DNA of 64,000 nucleotides. Source: Lysobacterales bacterium. Lineage in GTDB: Bacteria; Pseudomonadota; Gammaproteobacteria; Xanthomonadales; Xanthomonadaceae. The stretch covers positions 186,001-250,000 of the forward strand of contig JADCRD010000002.1 of NCBI GenBank assembly GCA_014946745.1, written 5' to 3'. Position 1 is the first letter of the stretch. Every line of letters starts with the position of its first letter. Shown one piece after another: positions 27,001 to 35,456 of this stretch. The notes below the pieces were generated by a model that was not told the origin of the DNA, did no database searches, and saw only the letters and a program-made list of their open reading frames with translations. Both the position numbers and the translations under genes were made by a program.

Positions 27001-27939
27001 GCCGGTAGCGCCCTCGTCGCGGATCTCGCCGCCCGAGCCGGTGGCCGCCCCCGGAAAGGGCGAGATCGCGGTCGGGTGATTGTGGGTCTCGACCTTGATC
27101 GCGAAGGCCGAGGGGGCGGCCGGCCGCTCCACGTAAACGCGGTCGGGGCCGGCGGCGAAACGGCGGGCGCTGAAGCCCTCGACCACGGCGGCGTTGTCCT
27201 TGTAGGCGGACAGGGTCAGCTGCGGTGAGACCTTCTGCGTGTTGCGGATCATGCCGAACAGGCTAATCGCCTTGTCTTCGCCGTCGATCCGCCAGCTGGC
27301 GTTGAAGATCTTGTGCCGGCAATGCTCGGAGTTGGCCTGCGCGAACATCATCAGCTCAGCATCCGACGGTGCGCGGCCCAGCTCGGCGAAGCGCGCCTGC
27401 AGGTACTCGATCTCGTCCTCGGACAGGGCCAGGCCCAGGCGCTGATTGGCCGCCGGCAGCTCAGCCGGGGCGATGCGCTCAGCGCGCTGCGGCGCTTGCG
27501 CAGCGAACAGGCCGGCGAGACGCGAGCCCTCGACCACCAGGCTCTGGGTCATCGGATCGTGCAGCAGTACCGCCAGACCCGGCGTGGCCGGCAGCTCGGC
27601 GTTCAAGGCGTAGCCCAAGCCACGCTCGACCCGCACCACCGGCAGGCCGGCGCCGCGCAGAATCTCGGTGGCCTTGGTCGACCAAGGCGAGCGCGTGCCG
27701 AGACGCGGCAGCACCCAGGGCGAGGTCGGCGCGGGCGCTGCGCTCGAAGGCCGGGCTTCGAGGATGCGCCCCAGGCGCTCGCTGTCCGCCTCGACCAGCG
27801 CGACACCCGGCTCCAGCTCGATGAAGTACAGCCAGCGGGTGGAGACCGGGCCCAGGCCCGATGCCAGGCTGCCAACGCGGGCGGCCAGGGCCGCCAGACG
27901 GAAGGACGACAGGGCCGCCTGGCCCTCGAACACGATCAT
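24067..27939 (-). CDS. purL: phosphoribosylformylglycinamidine synthase PurL (single-chain form)
   Basis: This 1290-residue enzyme makes FGAM from FGAR, glutamine and ATP in purine synthesis. It is the long gammaproteobacterial form. It has an N-terminal PurS-like domain, a linker, and two PurM-type ATP-grasp-like halves with the motif [16 protein letters not shown] near 290 and [14 protein letters not shown]-type motifs around 490. The C-terminal glutaminase has nucleophile Cys near 1134 ([12 protein letters not shown]) and the dyad in PHPERVF close to the end. ATG 27939 opens a normal N-terminus ([14 protein letters not shown]). It is monocistronic upstream, with a 217-base gap to dsbC. Confidence 0.97.
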   Translation of the reverse strand: MIVFEGQAALSSFRLAALAARVGSLASGLGPVSTRWLYFIELEPGVALVEADSERLGRILEARPSSAAPAPTSPWVLPRLGTRSPWSTKATEILRGAGLPVVRVERGLGYALNAELPATPGLAVLLHDPMTQSLVVEGSRLAGLFAAQAPQRAERIAPAELPAANQRLGLALSEDEIEYLQARFAELGRAPSDAELMMFAQANSEHCRHKIFNASWRIDGEDKAISLFGMIRNTQKVSPQLTLSAYKDNAAVVEGFSARRFAAGPDRVYVERPAAPSAFAIKVETHNHPTAISPFPGAATGSGGEIRDEGATGRGGKPKAGLTGFTVSHLRIPGLPRPWERERPLNPRMATAFEIMRDGPLGAAAFNNEFGRPALTGYFRSFELPTEQPGVYRGYDKPIMLAGGVGSIERDQVEKRRLRPGDAVVVLGGPGMLIGLGGGAASSVASGQSSEDLDFASVQRDNPEMQRRCQEVIDRCWLLGEANPILSAHDVGAGGLSNALPELLNDSEVGGEIDLAQVPSDDPGLSPMQLWCNEAQERYALGIAAERLAEFEALCRRERCIYAVVGRVTAERHLRITDSRPQALAVTGSPEAVIDLPMDVLFGKAPKMHRDTRPPRAMAWPRLDPASVDLREAALRVLAHPSVGAKQFLVTIGDRTVGGLSARDQMVGPWQLPLADVAVTLADFEGYTGEAMALGERSPLALIDAAASARMAVGEALTNLAAAPVASLKEVKLSANWMAAAGFEGEDALLFEAVQAVGMELCPALGIGIPVGKDSLSMQARWPHAGETQTVASPVSLVISAFARVEDARATLTPVLATDRGETELWLIGLGAGKQRMGGSILAQCFDRFGGASPDVDDPEMLREFFELIQAARAEGLILAYHDRSDGGAFAAACEMAFAAHCGLRLQLQGWSEQSIPALFNEELGAVVQIRTEDRAAFADLVERHGLIHCAQRIGRPSRRPSVRVLDGDDTVAEWSWQELFEAWWSTSHAIQQRRDEPGCADAELRQASDFEAAALEAMSSFDPEDDIAAPFINTGARPRVAILREQGVNGQIEMAAAFHRAGFEAVDVHMSDLLENGGSLEGFRGLAACGGFSYGDVLGAGRGWATSILEHARLRAEFERFFHRADAFALGVCNGCQMLSQLKDLIPGAEDWPQFHRNASEQYEARLVQVEVLESPSILLRGMAGSRLPIVVSHGEGRAVFASAEQQGRATVAMRFARHGGGPATAYPLNPNGSPEGITGLSNRDGRVSLMMPHPERVFRTVQMSWHPAGWGEASPWLRLFRNARAWVQ

Positions 27940-28100
27940 GCTGACCTTGTCACGCGCACGAGGCGCGAGGAATGCGGGCCGCGGATTCTACCAGCTTGCT
28001 CAAAGCGGACCGGGGCGATCCGGGCGGCGGCGGCCTGTTTGCAGGGCTACGGTACAACGCGCTCGCCAGCGACGCCGCACAAGCGGAAGCGCCAAACGAC

Positions 28101-28130
28101 AGACGGCGACTCCGAGGAGAGTCGCCGTCT
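28101..28130 (-). terminator. probable terminator hairpin after dsbC
   Basis: A perfect 12-bp stem (28101-28112 with 28119-28130, loop CGAGGA) lies 26 bases past the dsbC stop. On the minus strand it is followed by GTCGTTTGGC, which has only a short T run, so the terminator is imperfect. The rest of the gap down to 27940 must hold the purL promoter; I see no obvious PurR-like box. Confidence 0.6.
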
Positions 28131-28156
28131 CTGGGCGATGGCGCTTGAGGTGGCGC

Positions 28157-28894
28157 TTACTGCTTGGGTGCCGCCGCCATCGCCTCCAGGCGCTGGATCA
28201 GCTGGTCAGGCGGCAGGTAGCCGCCGAGCTGGGTGCCGTCCTCGGTGAAGATCGCCGGGGTGCCGGTCACGCCGATCTGCTGCGACAGCGTGTACTGGTC
28301 AGCGATCGGGTTCTCGCACTCCTTGATGTCGAGCGGCTGGCCGGCCTTGGCGTCGGTCATCGCCTTCTGCTGGTTGGTCGAGCAGTAGACTGACACCGCC
28401 TTCTGGTAGCTCTCCGAGCCAATGCCAGCGCGCGGGAAGAACAGGTACTCGATGGCGATCCCAGCGCTGTTGTACTCGGTGATGTGCTCGTGCAGCTTGC
28501 GGCAGTAGCCGCAGTCGATGTCCGTAAACACCGTGAGCGTGTACTTCGGATCGGGCGGCGCGAACGCGATGCGGCCGGTGGTGACCTGCGCCAGCGCCTC
28601 GCGCCGCACCTTGGCACGGCTGGCCTCGGTGATGTCGACCCGGTTGGGGATGTCGAACAGCGAGCCCTGGACCAGGTAGCGACCGTCGGCGGTGACGTAG
28701 ACGACGCGGCCTTCGATGGTGACTTCGTACAGATTGGGCACCACCGACTCGGCGATGCCGTCGATCTTGGCGTTGGGCACCAGGCTTTCGATGGCGCCGC
28801 GGACCGCGGATTCACCAGACTGCGCAAAGGCGGGCGTGGCGGTGGCCACGATACTCAGGGCGGCGATCACGGCGCCGGCAAGGATGCGGGACAT
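28157..28894 (-). CDS. dsbC: periplasmic thiol:disulfide isomerase DsbC
   Basis: DsbC corrects wrong disulfides in the periplasm. The 245-residue precursor has a signal peptide (MSRILAGAVIAALSIVATA, cleaved after AFA). An N-terminal dimerisation domain follows (KIDGIAESVVPNLYEVTI, then GRYLVQGSLFDI), and then a thioredoxin domain with the active site DCGYCRKLH and the cis-Pro loop GVTGTPAIF. ATG 28894 has GAGGAA 8 bases upstream. Disulfide handling fits a genome that exports Cys-rich proteins by T2SS. Confidence 0.95.
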   Translation of the reverse strand: MSRILAGAVIAALSIVATATPAFAQSGESAVRGAIESLVPNAKIDGIAESVVPNLYEVTIEGRVVYVTADGRYLVQGSLFDIPNRVDITEASRAKVRREALAQVTTGRIAFAPPDPKYTLTVFTDIDCGYCRKLHEHITEYNSAGIAIEYLFFPRAGIGSESYQKAVSVYCSTNQQKAMTDAKAGQPLDIKECENPIADQYTLSQQIGVTGTPAIFTEDGTQLGGYLPPDQLIQRLEAMAAAPKQ

Positions 28895-29034
28895 GCAGTT
28901 CCTCGAAGCTGGAAAGGGCCGGCGGGCTGCGGGCCTGTCGCGCTGCGACCGTGCCCCGGGCCGGAAGTTCAGTGCCGCGCCAAAGACGGGCGGCGGCGAG
29001 TGTAACCGAGCGGGATGCACGGCTTCGGCCGGCC

Positions 29035-30021
29035 TCAGCCGCGCGGATGGTGCTGGCTGTGCAGGCGCTTCAAGCCTTCACGGGCCACGAAGGTGTAGAT
29101 CTGCGTGGTCGACAGGCTGCTGTGGCCCAGCAGCATCTGCAGCGCGCGCAGATCAGCGCCGTGATTCAGCAGATGGGTGGCAAAGGCGTGTCGCAGGGTG
29201 TGCGGGCTGACCCGTTCGGCGGGAATGCCGGCGCGCAGGGCCAGCTGCTTCACCCCGTGCCAGAACATCTGCCGGCTCATGCCCTCGCCCAGCCGCGACA
29301 GAAACAGCGCCACCGGCTGCTGGCCGCGCGCAAGCCACGGTCGGGCCTCGTCCAGATAGCGCTGCAGCCAGTGCTGAGCCTCCTCGCCCATCGGCAGCAG
29401 GCGCTCCTTGCTGCCCTTGCCCATGACCCTCAGCACACCTTGGCGAAGGTTGACTGCCCCGGCCGGCAGCTCGACCAGCTCGGACACGCGCAGGCCGGTG
29501 CCATACATCAGTTCCAGCATGGCGCGGTCGCGCAGACCCAGCGGTGTAGCGAGCTCGGGCGCCGCCAGCAGCGCCTCGACCTCAGCCTCGGTCAGCGCCT
29601 TGGGTAGCGGCCGACCCAGTTTGGGACTTTCGATCAGAGCAAGGGGATCGGTGCCGATGCGATTCAGGCGCAGGGCCTGGGCATAGAAGCGACGCAGACT
29701 GGACAGCAGGCGCGCGCCGCTGCGCGGGCTGTAGCCGCGGGCGCTGCGCCAGGCCAGATACGCGTAGACCTCGCTGCGACCGAGCTCGAACAGGCCGGGG
29801 CCCTGACCGACCAGCCAGCGGGCGAAGCCTTCCAGGTCACGGCGGTAGCTGTCCTGGGTGTTCCGCGACAGCCCGTCCTCGGCCCAGGCGCGCTCGATGA
29901 ACGCATCGATCAAGTGCTGGTCGGCGGCGCGCACCGGAGGCAGAGAGAGTGTCTGTTCCCGTCGCTCGGCGGCGGACGCGGGTTTCGGCGTGGGCGGTTT
30001 CGGCGTGCGCGGATTCGGCAT
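29035..30021 (-). CDS. xerD: tyrosine recombinase XerD
   Basis: XerD resolves chromosome dimers at dif with XerC and FtsK. The 328-residue protein has a SAM-like N-terminal domain (DAFIERAWAEDGLSRNTQDS) and all catalytic residues: Arg in GTGLRVSELV, Lys in GKGSKERL, His/Arg in HTLRHAFATH, His in LGHSS and Tyr in QIYTFV. Compared with typical XerD (about 298 residues) it has an N-terminal extension of some 30 residues rich in Pro, Lys and Thr (PNPRTPKPPTPKPAS). ATG 30021 is used. The divergent RDD gene starts 42 bases away. Confidence 0.93.
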   Translation of the reverse strand: MPNPRTPKPPTPKPASAAERREQTLSLPPVRAADQHLIDAFIERAWAEDGLSRNTQDSYRRDLEGFARWLVGQGPGLFELGRSEVYAYLAWRSARGYSPRSGARLLSSLRRFYAQALRLNRIGTDPLALIESPKLGRPLPKALTEAEVEALLAAPELATPLGLRDRAMLELMYGTGLRVSELVELPAGAVNLRQGVLRVMGKGSKERLLPMGEEAQHWLQRYLDEARPWLARGQQPVALFLSRLGEGMSRQMFWHGVKQLALRAGIPAERVSPHTLRHAFATHLLNHGADLRALQMLLGHSSLSTTQIYTFVAREGLKRLHSQHHPRG

Positions 30022-30062
30022 GCGTACAAGCTTAGCGGGCCTCGCCGGTATCCTTGCGGCCC

Positions 30063-30515
30063 ATGAGCACCGCAACCAGCCCCCGCCTCGAAGTCGAAAC
30101 CGCCCCCCTGATGCCGCGCCTGCTTGCGCTGGTCTATGACGTTTTTCCGCTGCTGGGCCTGTGGTTCGCGGTGGCGGTGCTGAGCTATGCCGGGAACGGC
30201 GGCGAGCCGGTCAGGCCGGGCAGCCTCGGCGCTTGGCTGGAGTTTCTGGCCCTGGTTGGCGTGACCTTTCTATACGCCGGGCTGTCCTGGCGCCTCGGCG
30301 GGCAGACGCTGGGCATGCGCGCCTGGCGTCTGCGTGCGGTGGATGCGAACGGCAATCCGCCCGGCTGGACAGCGATCACACTGCGCTTCGCCGTGGGCGT
30401 CGTGTCACTCGCGGCCGCCGGTCTGGGTTTCGCCTGGGTGCTGATCGACCGCGAGCGCCGCAGCTGGCATGAACTCGCGTCCGGCACCCTGACGGTACGA
30501 CTGCCAAAGCGCTGA
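30063..30515 (+). CDS. RDD-family membrane protein
   Basis: This 150-residue protein has a typical RDD domain. An Arg-Xn-Asp-containing first helix opens it (LMPRLLALVYDVFPLLGLWFAV). A second helix and the motif GGQTLGMRAWRLRAVDANG follow, then a third helix (FAVGVVSLAAAGLGFAWVL) and the C-terminal IDRERRSWHELAS. The family's role is poorly known; members have been linked to ion exchange. The gene is divergent from xerD with a short shared promoter region, and is followed by 134 bases before the flagellin-like mini-gene. Confidence 0.85.
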   Translation: MSTATSPRLEVETAPLMPRLLALVYDVFPLLGLWFAVAVLSYAGNGGEPVRPGSLGAWLEFLALVGVTFLYAGLSWRLGGQTLGMRAWRLRAVDANGNPPGWTAITLRFAVGVVSLAAAGLGFAWVLIDRERRSWHELASGTLTVRLPKR

Positions 30516-30649
30516 TGCTTCTGAGTTCGACCTTGAGCGCATGTCAGATTCCCCCTGACAGCCGACCGTGTCCGACTTGACGACACGCGCGCGAGCTCAG
30601 GCCTAGACTGCGTTTCGTCGTACGAGCTGGTCCCGACCGGGAGGCCGCC

Positions 30650-31084
30650 ATGCAGATCAACACCAAACCCACTCTGGCCGCCCAGTCCACGCGCGCGCTT
30701 GACCTCGACACGCAGTCACGCGCCGGGCAGCGTCTCGGCAGCGGTCAGGCGCTGAACCCGACCGGCGCAGCCGAAACCCAGCAGGCCTCAAACGTGGGCC
30801 TGCAGATCGATCAGCGCATCCAGCCGGGGCAGGACACCTTCGCCCTGGGCGCCGAGTTCCTGTCGCGGCCTCGCCCATTGACCGGTAGCGCCGAGTTGGC
30901 GCGCACGGCCCAAGGCGGGGCGCCGTCGGCGTCCGAGCTGTTGGAGCAGACCCGCGCTGAGACCGCCCAGCGCATCAACGAGAGCTTGGGCCGCCTGCGC
31001 GAGCAGGCGCAGACTGCCGGCGCGCAGGTGGTGGGCGCGCAGGCGAATCTGAATCCGCAAACGGCCTTGGCCCTGTTGCGCTGA
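30650..31084 (+). CDS. small protein with flagellin-like termini, function unknown
   Basis: This 144-residue protein is not assigned to any family I know. Its start (MQINTKPTLAAQ) resembles the FliC start of the same cluster ([14 protein letters not shown]), and its end (AQANLNPQTALALLR) resembles the FliC end ([15 protein letters not shown]). The middle is about 100 residues, with a coiled-coil-prone stretch near 95-125 (ELLEQTRAETAQRINESLGR), and lacks a flagellin D1 domain. No signal peptide or membrane helix is seen. GGGAGG lies 6 bases upstream of ATG 30650. It has its own terminator. It could be a D0-like filament or junction component exported by the flagellar apparatus, or a cytoplasmic decoy of FliS; both are inference. 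Confidence 0.75.
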   Translation: MQINTKPTLAAQSTRALDLDTQSRAGQRLGSGQALNPTGAAETQQASNVGLQIDQRIQPGQDTFALGAEFLSRPRPLTGSAELARTAQGGAPSASELLEQTRAETAQRINESLGRLREQAQTAGAQVVGAQANLNPQTALALLR

Positions 31085-31113
31085 GGTCTGGCTTCGGACG
31101 CGTTTGCAACGAC

Positions 31114-31139
31114 ACGGGCCCGCGAGGGCCCGTTTGGTT
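31114..31139 (+). terminator. Rho-independent terminator of the mini-gene
   Basis: An 8-bp perfect stem (31114-31121 with 31126-31133, loop GCGA) is followed by TTGGTTC, 29 bases past the stop at 31084. The T tract is short but the hairpin is strong. Confidence 0.72.
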
Positions 31140-31581
31140 CTCGGCAGACGGAGGTTGCCGCCGGCAAGCGCTGCGCCCGCGGGCGCCCGCAGAGCCCGCG
31201 CTCACGGTTTCTCGCACGCGTTGCGCGCGAAGGAAGCTCTGGTCTATGGGAGCTTCCGGCGCGCCACGGAGGGCGAGCACGCGGATCGAGCACGTCAGTG
31301 CTTGATCTGGGGTGACCGAGCGCAGCGAAGGCGTCGCCGCGCTGCGGCCGAACGCGTCCGGACCCGCGCCGGACTCGCGACGTCTGAACAACGCCCGGAC
31401 GGACGTGTTCTCACCTTCCTCAAAGGCAGGTCCGCTTTTGCCTCGGCAGATCGTCGCGACACGAGGCCCACTGTCGGAAGCCGCGGTCCGGTGTGGGTGC
31501 CGCCCGGAGGATGGGCGTCGAAACCGCGCCGCCCCGCCAGTGTCAGGTACACCCCTACTCGATTCGCCGCCAGCGGCGCCC
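31140..31581. other. 442-base GC-rich gene-free stretch before fliC
   Basis: No convincing coding frame is seen: open frames here overlap each other in several phases and lack ribosome-binding sites. No dispersed repeats from the right-hand block occur. The segment ends at the sigma-28 promoter of fliC. It is long for an intergenic gap in this dense cluster and may hide an RNA gene or a decayed gene. Confidence 0.5.
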
Positions 31582-31608
31582 TAAAGAAATCCTTGGCGAG
31601 GACGTTAA
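31582..31608 (+). promoter_or_regulatory. sigma-28 (FliA) promoter of fliC
   Basis: TAAAGAAA at 31582-31589 and GACGTTAA at 31601-31608 are separated by exactly 11 bases, close to the TAAAGTTT-N11-GCCGATAA consensus (6 of 8 matches in each half). The 5' leader to the ATG at 31706 would be about 90 bases. Flagellin genes are classic FliA targets. The fliA gene itself is not in the window. Confidence 0.78.
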
Positions 31609-31705
31609 CTGTCTCAGCAGGCGCCGGGGCCTCGGCAACAGGCCAACCCCCCTGCGGAATCCAGGCCCCTAGGCCGACGGAACCCGAACCCCGAGGAGAG
31701 TCATC

Positions 31706-32851
31706 ATGCAAGTGATCAACACCAACACCGCCTCGCTGAACGCCCAGCGCAACCTGTCGACTTCCGGCTCATCGCTGGCCACCTCGCTGCAGCGCCTGAG
31801 CTCCGGCTTGCGTATCAACAGCGCCAAGGACGACGCCGCCGGCCTCGCCATCTCCGAGCGCTTCACCAGCCAGATCCGCGGCGTCAACCAGGCGGCCCGC
31901 AATGCCAACGACGGCATTTCGCTGGCGCAGACCGCTGAAGGCGCGCTGGCCGAAGTCGGCAACAACCTCCAGCGTATTCGCGAGCTGGCCGTGCAGGCCT
32001 CGAACGGCACCAACAACCAGACCGACCGCGACGCGTTGAACGCCGAAGTCACCCAGCTGAAGGCCGAAATCCAGCGCGTGTCCGAGCAGACCAGCTTCAA
32101 CGGCACCAAGCTGCTGGACGGCTCGTTCACCGCGGTCGCCTTCCAGGTCGGCGCCAATGCCGGTGAGACCATCAGCATCTCCAGCATCGCCAACACTCAA
32201 ACGGCAGCGATCGGCGGCACCTTCACCCGCACCACCGGCAGCTTCAATGCGACGGCGCTGACGGGCTTCGCGACCGCGATCGCGGCCGGTGGCCTGGTGC
32301 TCAACGGAACGGATGTCGGTGCGATCGGTGCGGCTGCCAACGCTCAGGAGCGCGCGGGCCAGCTGGTGGAAGCCATCAACCGCGTGTCCGCCCAGTCCGG
32401 CGTGGGTGCCTCCTACGACGCCACCACCGGCGATGTGACCCTGGTCAGCAACGCCGCGGTGGTCACCACGGGTACCACCAACTCGGCGACCGTCGCAGGT
32501 ATTGCCAACGCCTTCACCGGCACGTCGGCCACCAGCACCGGAATCACCTCGGTCAACGTGTCCAGCTTCACCGACGCCCAGCTCGCGATCGGCCAGATCG
32601 ACAACGCTCTGACCGCCGTCAACTCCTCGCGCGCTGAACTCGGTGCGATCCAGAACCGCTTCAGCTCGGTGGTCACCAACCTGCAGACGAGCTCCGAGAA
32701 CCTGTCGGCCTCGCGCTCCCGCATCCGTGACGCCGACTACGCCAAGGAAACTGCCGAGCTGACGCGCGGCCAGATCCTGCAGCAGGCCGGCACGGCGATG
32801 CTGGCCCAGGCCAATCAGCTGCCGCAGAACGTCCTGAGCCTGCTCCGCTAA
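31706..32851 (+). CDS. fliC: flagellin FliC
   Basis: This 381-residue protein polymerises into the flagellar filament. The D0/D1 parts are conserved at both ends: [17 protein letters not shown], then [19 protein letters not shown] and [18 protein letters not shown] at the N-terminus; [19 protein letters not shown] and [10 protein letters not shown] at the C-terminus. The middle (about 150-290) is a variable Thr/Ser/Ala/Gly-rich region. AGGAG precedes ATG 31706. It is transcribed from the sigma-28 promoter and ends at the hairpin 32875-32902, so it is probably mainly monocistronic with read-through into flaG. Confidence 0.97.
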   Translation: MQVINTNTASLNAQRNLSTSGSSLATSLQRLSSGLRINSAKDDAAGLAISERFTSQIRGVNQAARNANDGISLAQTAEGALAEVGNNLQRIRELAVQASNGTNNQTDRDALNAEVTQLKAEIQRVSEQTSFNGTKLLDGSFTAVAFQVGANAGETISISSIANTQTAAIGGTFTRTTGSFNATALTGFATAIAAGGLVLNGTDVGAIGAAANAQERAGQLVEAINRVSAQSGVGASYDATTGDVTLVSNAAVVTTGTTNSATVAGIANAFTGTSATSTGITSVNVSSFTDAQLAIGQIDNALTAVNSSRAELGAIQNRFSSVVTNLQTSSENLSASRSRIRDADYAKETAELTRGQILQQAGTAMLAQANQLPQNVLSLLR

Positions 32852-32874
32852 GAAACGACTTCAGGCTTCAGGCC

Positions 32875-32902
32875 GGGGAGTGCAGCGCAGGCTGCACTCC
32901 CC
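32875..32902 (+). terminator. hairpin between fliC and flaG
   Basis: A perfect 11-bp stem (32875-32885 with 32892-32902, loop CGCAGG) begins 23 bases after the fliC stop. There is no T tract behind it, so it may stabilise the abundant fliC mRNA or attenuate read-through into flaG rather than end all transcription. Confidence 0.6.
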
Positions 32903-32923
32903 TCGGCTACAAGGTGAGCCGCC

Positions 32924-33352
32924 ATGAATACGATCAATCCACTCTTGAGTGCCTACAGCCCGGCCGCTGCCTCGCGCAGCAGCGGGGCTTCTGCGGTTTC
33001 CGGGGCGGTGCAGCCGGCGACGTCAAGCGCGACGCCAGCAGGCGCCAACGCACTGCCGGCGCAGGCTTTGCAGGCCAACGGGCCGAACGCGCCCAAGGTG
33101 GGTGCCCAGGAGCGCGAGCCCGCGGCAGGCCGACCGGACAAGGAAGACCTGCAGCGCCAGCTCGACGAGGTCATGAAGGGCGTCCAGACTTCGCTGCGCT
33201 TCCGCGTCGACGACGACTCGAACCGGGTCGTGGTGAGCATCGTCGACCAGACGTCCGGCGACGTGATCCAGCAGATCCCCTCCGAGGTCTCGCTGCGCAT
33301 CGCCAAGCGCATGGCCGAGCTGGGCTCGGGCATGATCAACGAAAGCGCCTAG
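32924..33352 (+). CDS. flaG: FlaG-family flagellar protein
   Basis: This 142-residue protein has a low-complexity Ala/Ser-rich N-terminal half and a FlaG domain in the second half (KEDLQRQLDEVMKGV, then LRFRVDDDSNRVVVSIVDQ and SGDVIQQIPSEVSLRIAKRM). FlaG limits filament length in some species. It sits between fliC and fliD, the common position, with 22 bases before fliD. Confidence 0.92.
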   Translation: MNTINPLLSAYSPAAASRSSGASAVSGAVQPATSSATPAGANALPAQALQANGPNAPKVGAQEREPAAGRPDKEDLQRQLDEVMKGVQTSLRFRVDDDSNRVVVSIVDQTSGDVIQQIPSEVSLRIAKRMAELGSGMINESA

Positions 33353-33374
33353 CGCCTCAGGGAGCGCCGCAGCC

Positions 33375-34727
33375 ATGTCCAGCGTGGGAAGCGTCGGTTC
33401 GGGTCTCGACATCCAGGGTCTGGTCAGCCAGCTGGTGGCCGCCGAGCGCGCCCCGCAGGCGCAGCGCCTGTCGCGCATCGAGTCCGGCGCGCGCGCCCAG
33501 CTGAGTTCGCTGGGCAACCTCAGCAGCGTGTTGGCCCAGCTCAAGTCAGCAGCCGGCGCGTTCAGCGGAGCGAGTGGCTTCGGCGCGCGCACCGTCGGTT
33601 TGAGCAACGCCAATTACCTGAGCGCCACCGCCGGCCCCCAGGCCCAGCAGGGCAGCTACGAGATCGAAGTCGTCAATCTCGCGCGCGCAGGAAAGATGAG
33701 CTCGGCTGTGCGCGCCACCCCCGCCACTTCGCTGGGCAGCGGCAGCCTGACGCTGAACGTCGGCGCGTCGAGCTTTACGGTGAATGCCGGCGGCGCCCCG
33801 ATCACCCTGGAGGGCCTGCGCGACGCCATCAACAGCGCCAGCGATAACGCGGGCGTTGCCGCCAGCCTGGTCACCACAGATGACGGCGTTCGCCTGGTGC
33901 TGACCGGCCGCGAGACAGGCGCGGCCAAAGCGCTGTCGATCAGCGGCGGCGGCGACCTTGCCGCGTTTGCCACGGCCTTTACCGTCAACTCGACGGCAGC
34001 CAACGCCCAGGTCCGGGTCGACGGCAACCTGGCCTCGTCCAGCAGCAACACTTTTGCTTCAGTGATTCCCGGCGTCAGTTTCACCGCGACCAAGGCGGAA
34101 ACCGACCCCGCCACCACCCGCACCACGCTGAGCATTGGCCGCGACGATGGCGCTGCACGCAAGCAGGCCGAAGCCTTCGTGACTTCGGTGAACAGCGTGC
34201 TAAGCGCGGTCAAGGTGGCGACTTTGGCCAACCCGCAAACCGAGGTGACTTCGCCGCTCACGGGTGACGCGCTGCCGCGCTCGCTGGTCAGCCAGCTGCG
34301 CAACGCGATCGGCGCCAGCGTGCCCGGACAGCCGCCGGGCTTCGCCTCGCTCAACTCGGTCGGCATCGCCTTCCAGGCCGACGGCAGCCTCAAGCTCGAC
34401 GCAGCGCGTTTCGACGCCGCGATGAACGCGAACCCGCAGGCCGTGGCCAAACTGTTCAGTGGCGACGGCAGCAGCGGCAAGCGCGTTGTCGACCTGGTGG
34501 ACGGCTTCACCGGCGCCAATGGCGTCATCACCAGCCGCAACAAGGCCATCAATGAACGTCTAGACGACGTCACGCGTCAGCGCGAAGCCTTGGATCTGCG
34601 AATGGAGGGCGTGCAGAAGACCTATCTAGCGCAGTTTACCGCCATGGAGAAGATCGTCGCCCAGCTGCAGGGCACGAGCAGCTTCCTGGCCAGTCAGCTC
34701 GCCCAGCTGCCGTCTGCCGCCCGCTAA
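33375..34727 (+). CDS. fliD: flagellar cap protein FliD
   Basis: FliD forms the cap on which flagellin polymerises. This 450-residue protein has the FliD_N motif (MSSVGSVGSGLDIQGLVSQL-type start, then ERAPQAQRLSRIES). A FliD_C region follows (SLNSVGIAFQADGSLKLDAARFDAAM; VAKLFSGDG) and a C-terminal coiled-coil D0 end (LDLRMEGVQKTYLAQFTAMEKIVAQLQGTSSFL is its core). ATG 33375 follows a GGAGCG sequence. It is followed by fliS at 17 bases. Confidence 0.95.
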   Translation: MSSVGSVGSGLDIQGLVSQLVAAERAPQAQRLSRIESGARAQLSSLGNLSSVLAQLKSAAGAFSGASGFGARTVGLSNANYLSATAGPQAQQGSYEIEVVNLARAGKMSSAVRATPATSLGSGSLTLNVGASSFTVNAGGAPITLEGLRDAINSASDNAGVAASLVTTDDGVRLVLTGRETGAAKALSISGGGDLAAFATAFTVNSTAANAQVRVDGNLASSSSNTFASVIPGVSFTATKAETDPATTRTTLSIGRDDGAARKQAEAFVTSVNSVLSAVKVATLANPQTEVTSPLTGDALPRSLVSQLRNAIGASVPGQPPGFASLNSVGIAFQADGSLKLDAARFDAAMNANPQAVAKLFSGDGSSGKRVVDLVDGFTGANGVITSRNKAINERLDDVTRQREALDLRMEGVQKTYLAQFTAMEKIVAQLQGTSSFLASQLAQLPSAAR

Positions 34728-34744
34728 ACCACGAGGACGCTCCC

Positions 34745-35149
34745 ATGCACGGCGCACAGGCCTACTTGAAGCAGTACCGCAGCACCGGCCTTGAAGGCTC
34801 GGTGATCGATGCCAGCCCGCACAAACTGATCAGTCTGCTGCTGAGCGGCGCCCGCGAGCGCATCGCCCTCGCCATGACCGCGATGGCCGAAGGCCGCGTG
34901 GCCGCCAAGGGCGAGGCCATCAGCCGCGCCTGCGTAATCATCGACAGTCTGCGCGGCTCGCTGGACCACAGCGCCGGCGGTGATGTGGCCGGAAGCCTTG
35001 AAGCGCTCTACGATTACGCCACCCGCCGTTTGGTGGAAGGCAATGCCGGCAATGATCCGGCCGCTTTCACTGAGGTCGATGGGCTGCTCGCCGAGGTGCA
35101 GTCCGCCTGGGCTGCGATACCGCCGGAGCTGCAGCAAAAGGCCGGCTGA
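34745..35149 (+). CDS. fliS: flagellin export chaperone FliS
   Basis: FliS binds the C-terminal D0 of flagellin in the cytoplasm and stops early polymerisation. The 134-residue protein shows the family pattern YLKQYRSTGLEGSVIDASPHKLISLLLSGARERIALA. A helical bundle with ISRACVIIDSLRGSLDHSAGGDV and YDYATRRLVEGNAGND follows. It is followed after 25 bases by the fliT-like gene. If the mini-protein at 30650 really has a D0-like end, FliS would be its natural partner to test. Confidence 0.95.
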   Translation: MHGAQAYLKQYRSTGLEGSVIDASPHKLISLLLSGARERIALAMTAMAEGRVAAKGEAISRACVIIDSLRGSLDHSAGGDVAGSLEALYDYATRRLVEGNAGNDPAAFTEVDGLLAEVQSAWAAIPPELQQKAG

Positions 35150-35174
35150 CCACGCTGTTCACCGGAGCCCAGGC

Positions 35175-35456
35175 ATGCGCGAGATCCTCGAACGATTCGA
35201 AGCGCTCGCCTCGCGCCTGGAACGCGGTGAGCTGGACGGCGCCGCGGAAGCCTTGGCCGAACACGACTGCGCGGTGCGCGCGGCTTTCGCCAGCCCGCAC
35301 CCCATTGATGAAACCGTGGCCCGCAGCCTGCTGGCGCGCCAGCATCGTGTGCATTCGCTGATGCTCGCGCTGCGCGACCAGCTGGGCGAACGGCTGGGCA
35401 ATGAACGCCGAGGCCACACGGCCGTGAACCATTACCTCACGGACAGCGGCGAATGA
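35175..35456 (+). CDS. FliT-like flagellar chaperone
   Basis: This 93-residue all-helical protein (MREILERFEALASRLERGEL, ending with HYLTDSGE) is in the fliT position directly after fliS. FliT proteins chaperone FliD and in enterics regulate FlhDC. Sequence is too short and divergent to prove the family. ATG 35175 has GGAG upstream and avoids overlap with fliS. It overlaps the next gene by four bases (ATGA). Confidence 0.7.
   Translation: MREILERFEALASRLERGELDGAAEALAEHDCAVRAAFASPHPIDETVARSLLARQHRVHSLMLALRDQLGERLGNERRGHTAVNHYLTDSGE

Noticed and set aside
30577-30609. TTGACG and TAGACT as a sigma-70 promoter for the flagellin-like mini-gene
   Set aside because: The spacing is 21 bases, four more than the optimum, so I do not list it as a promoter.
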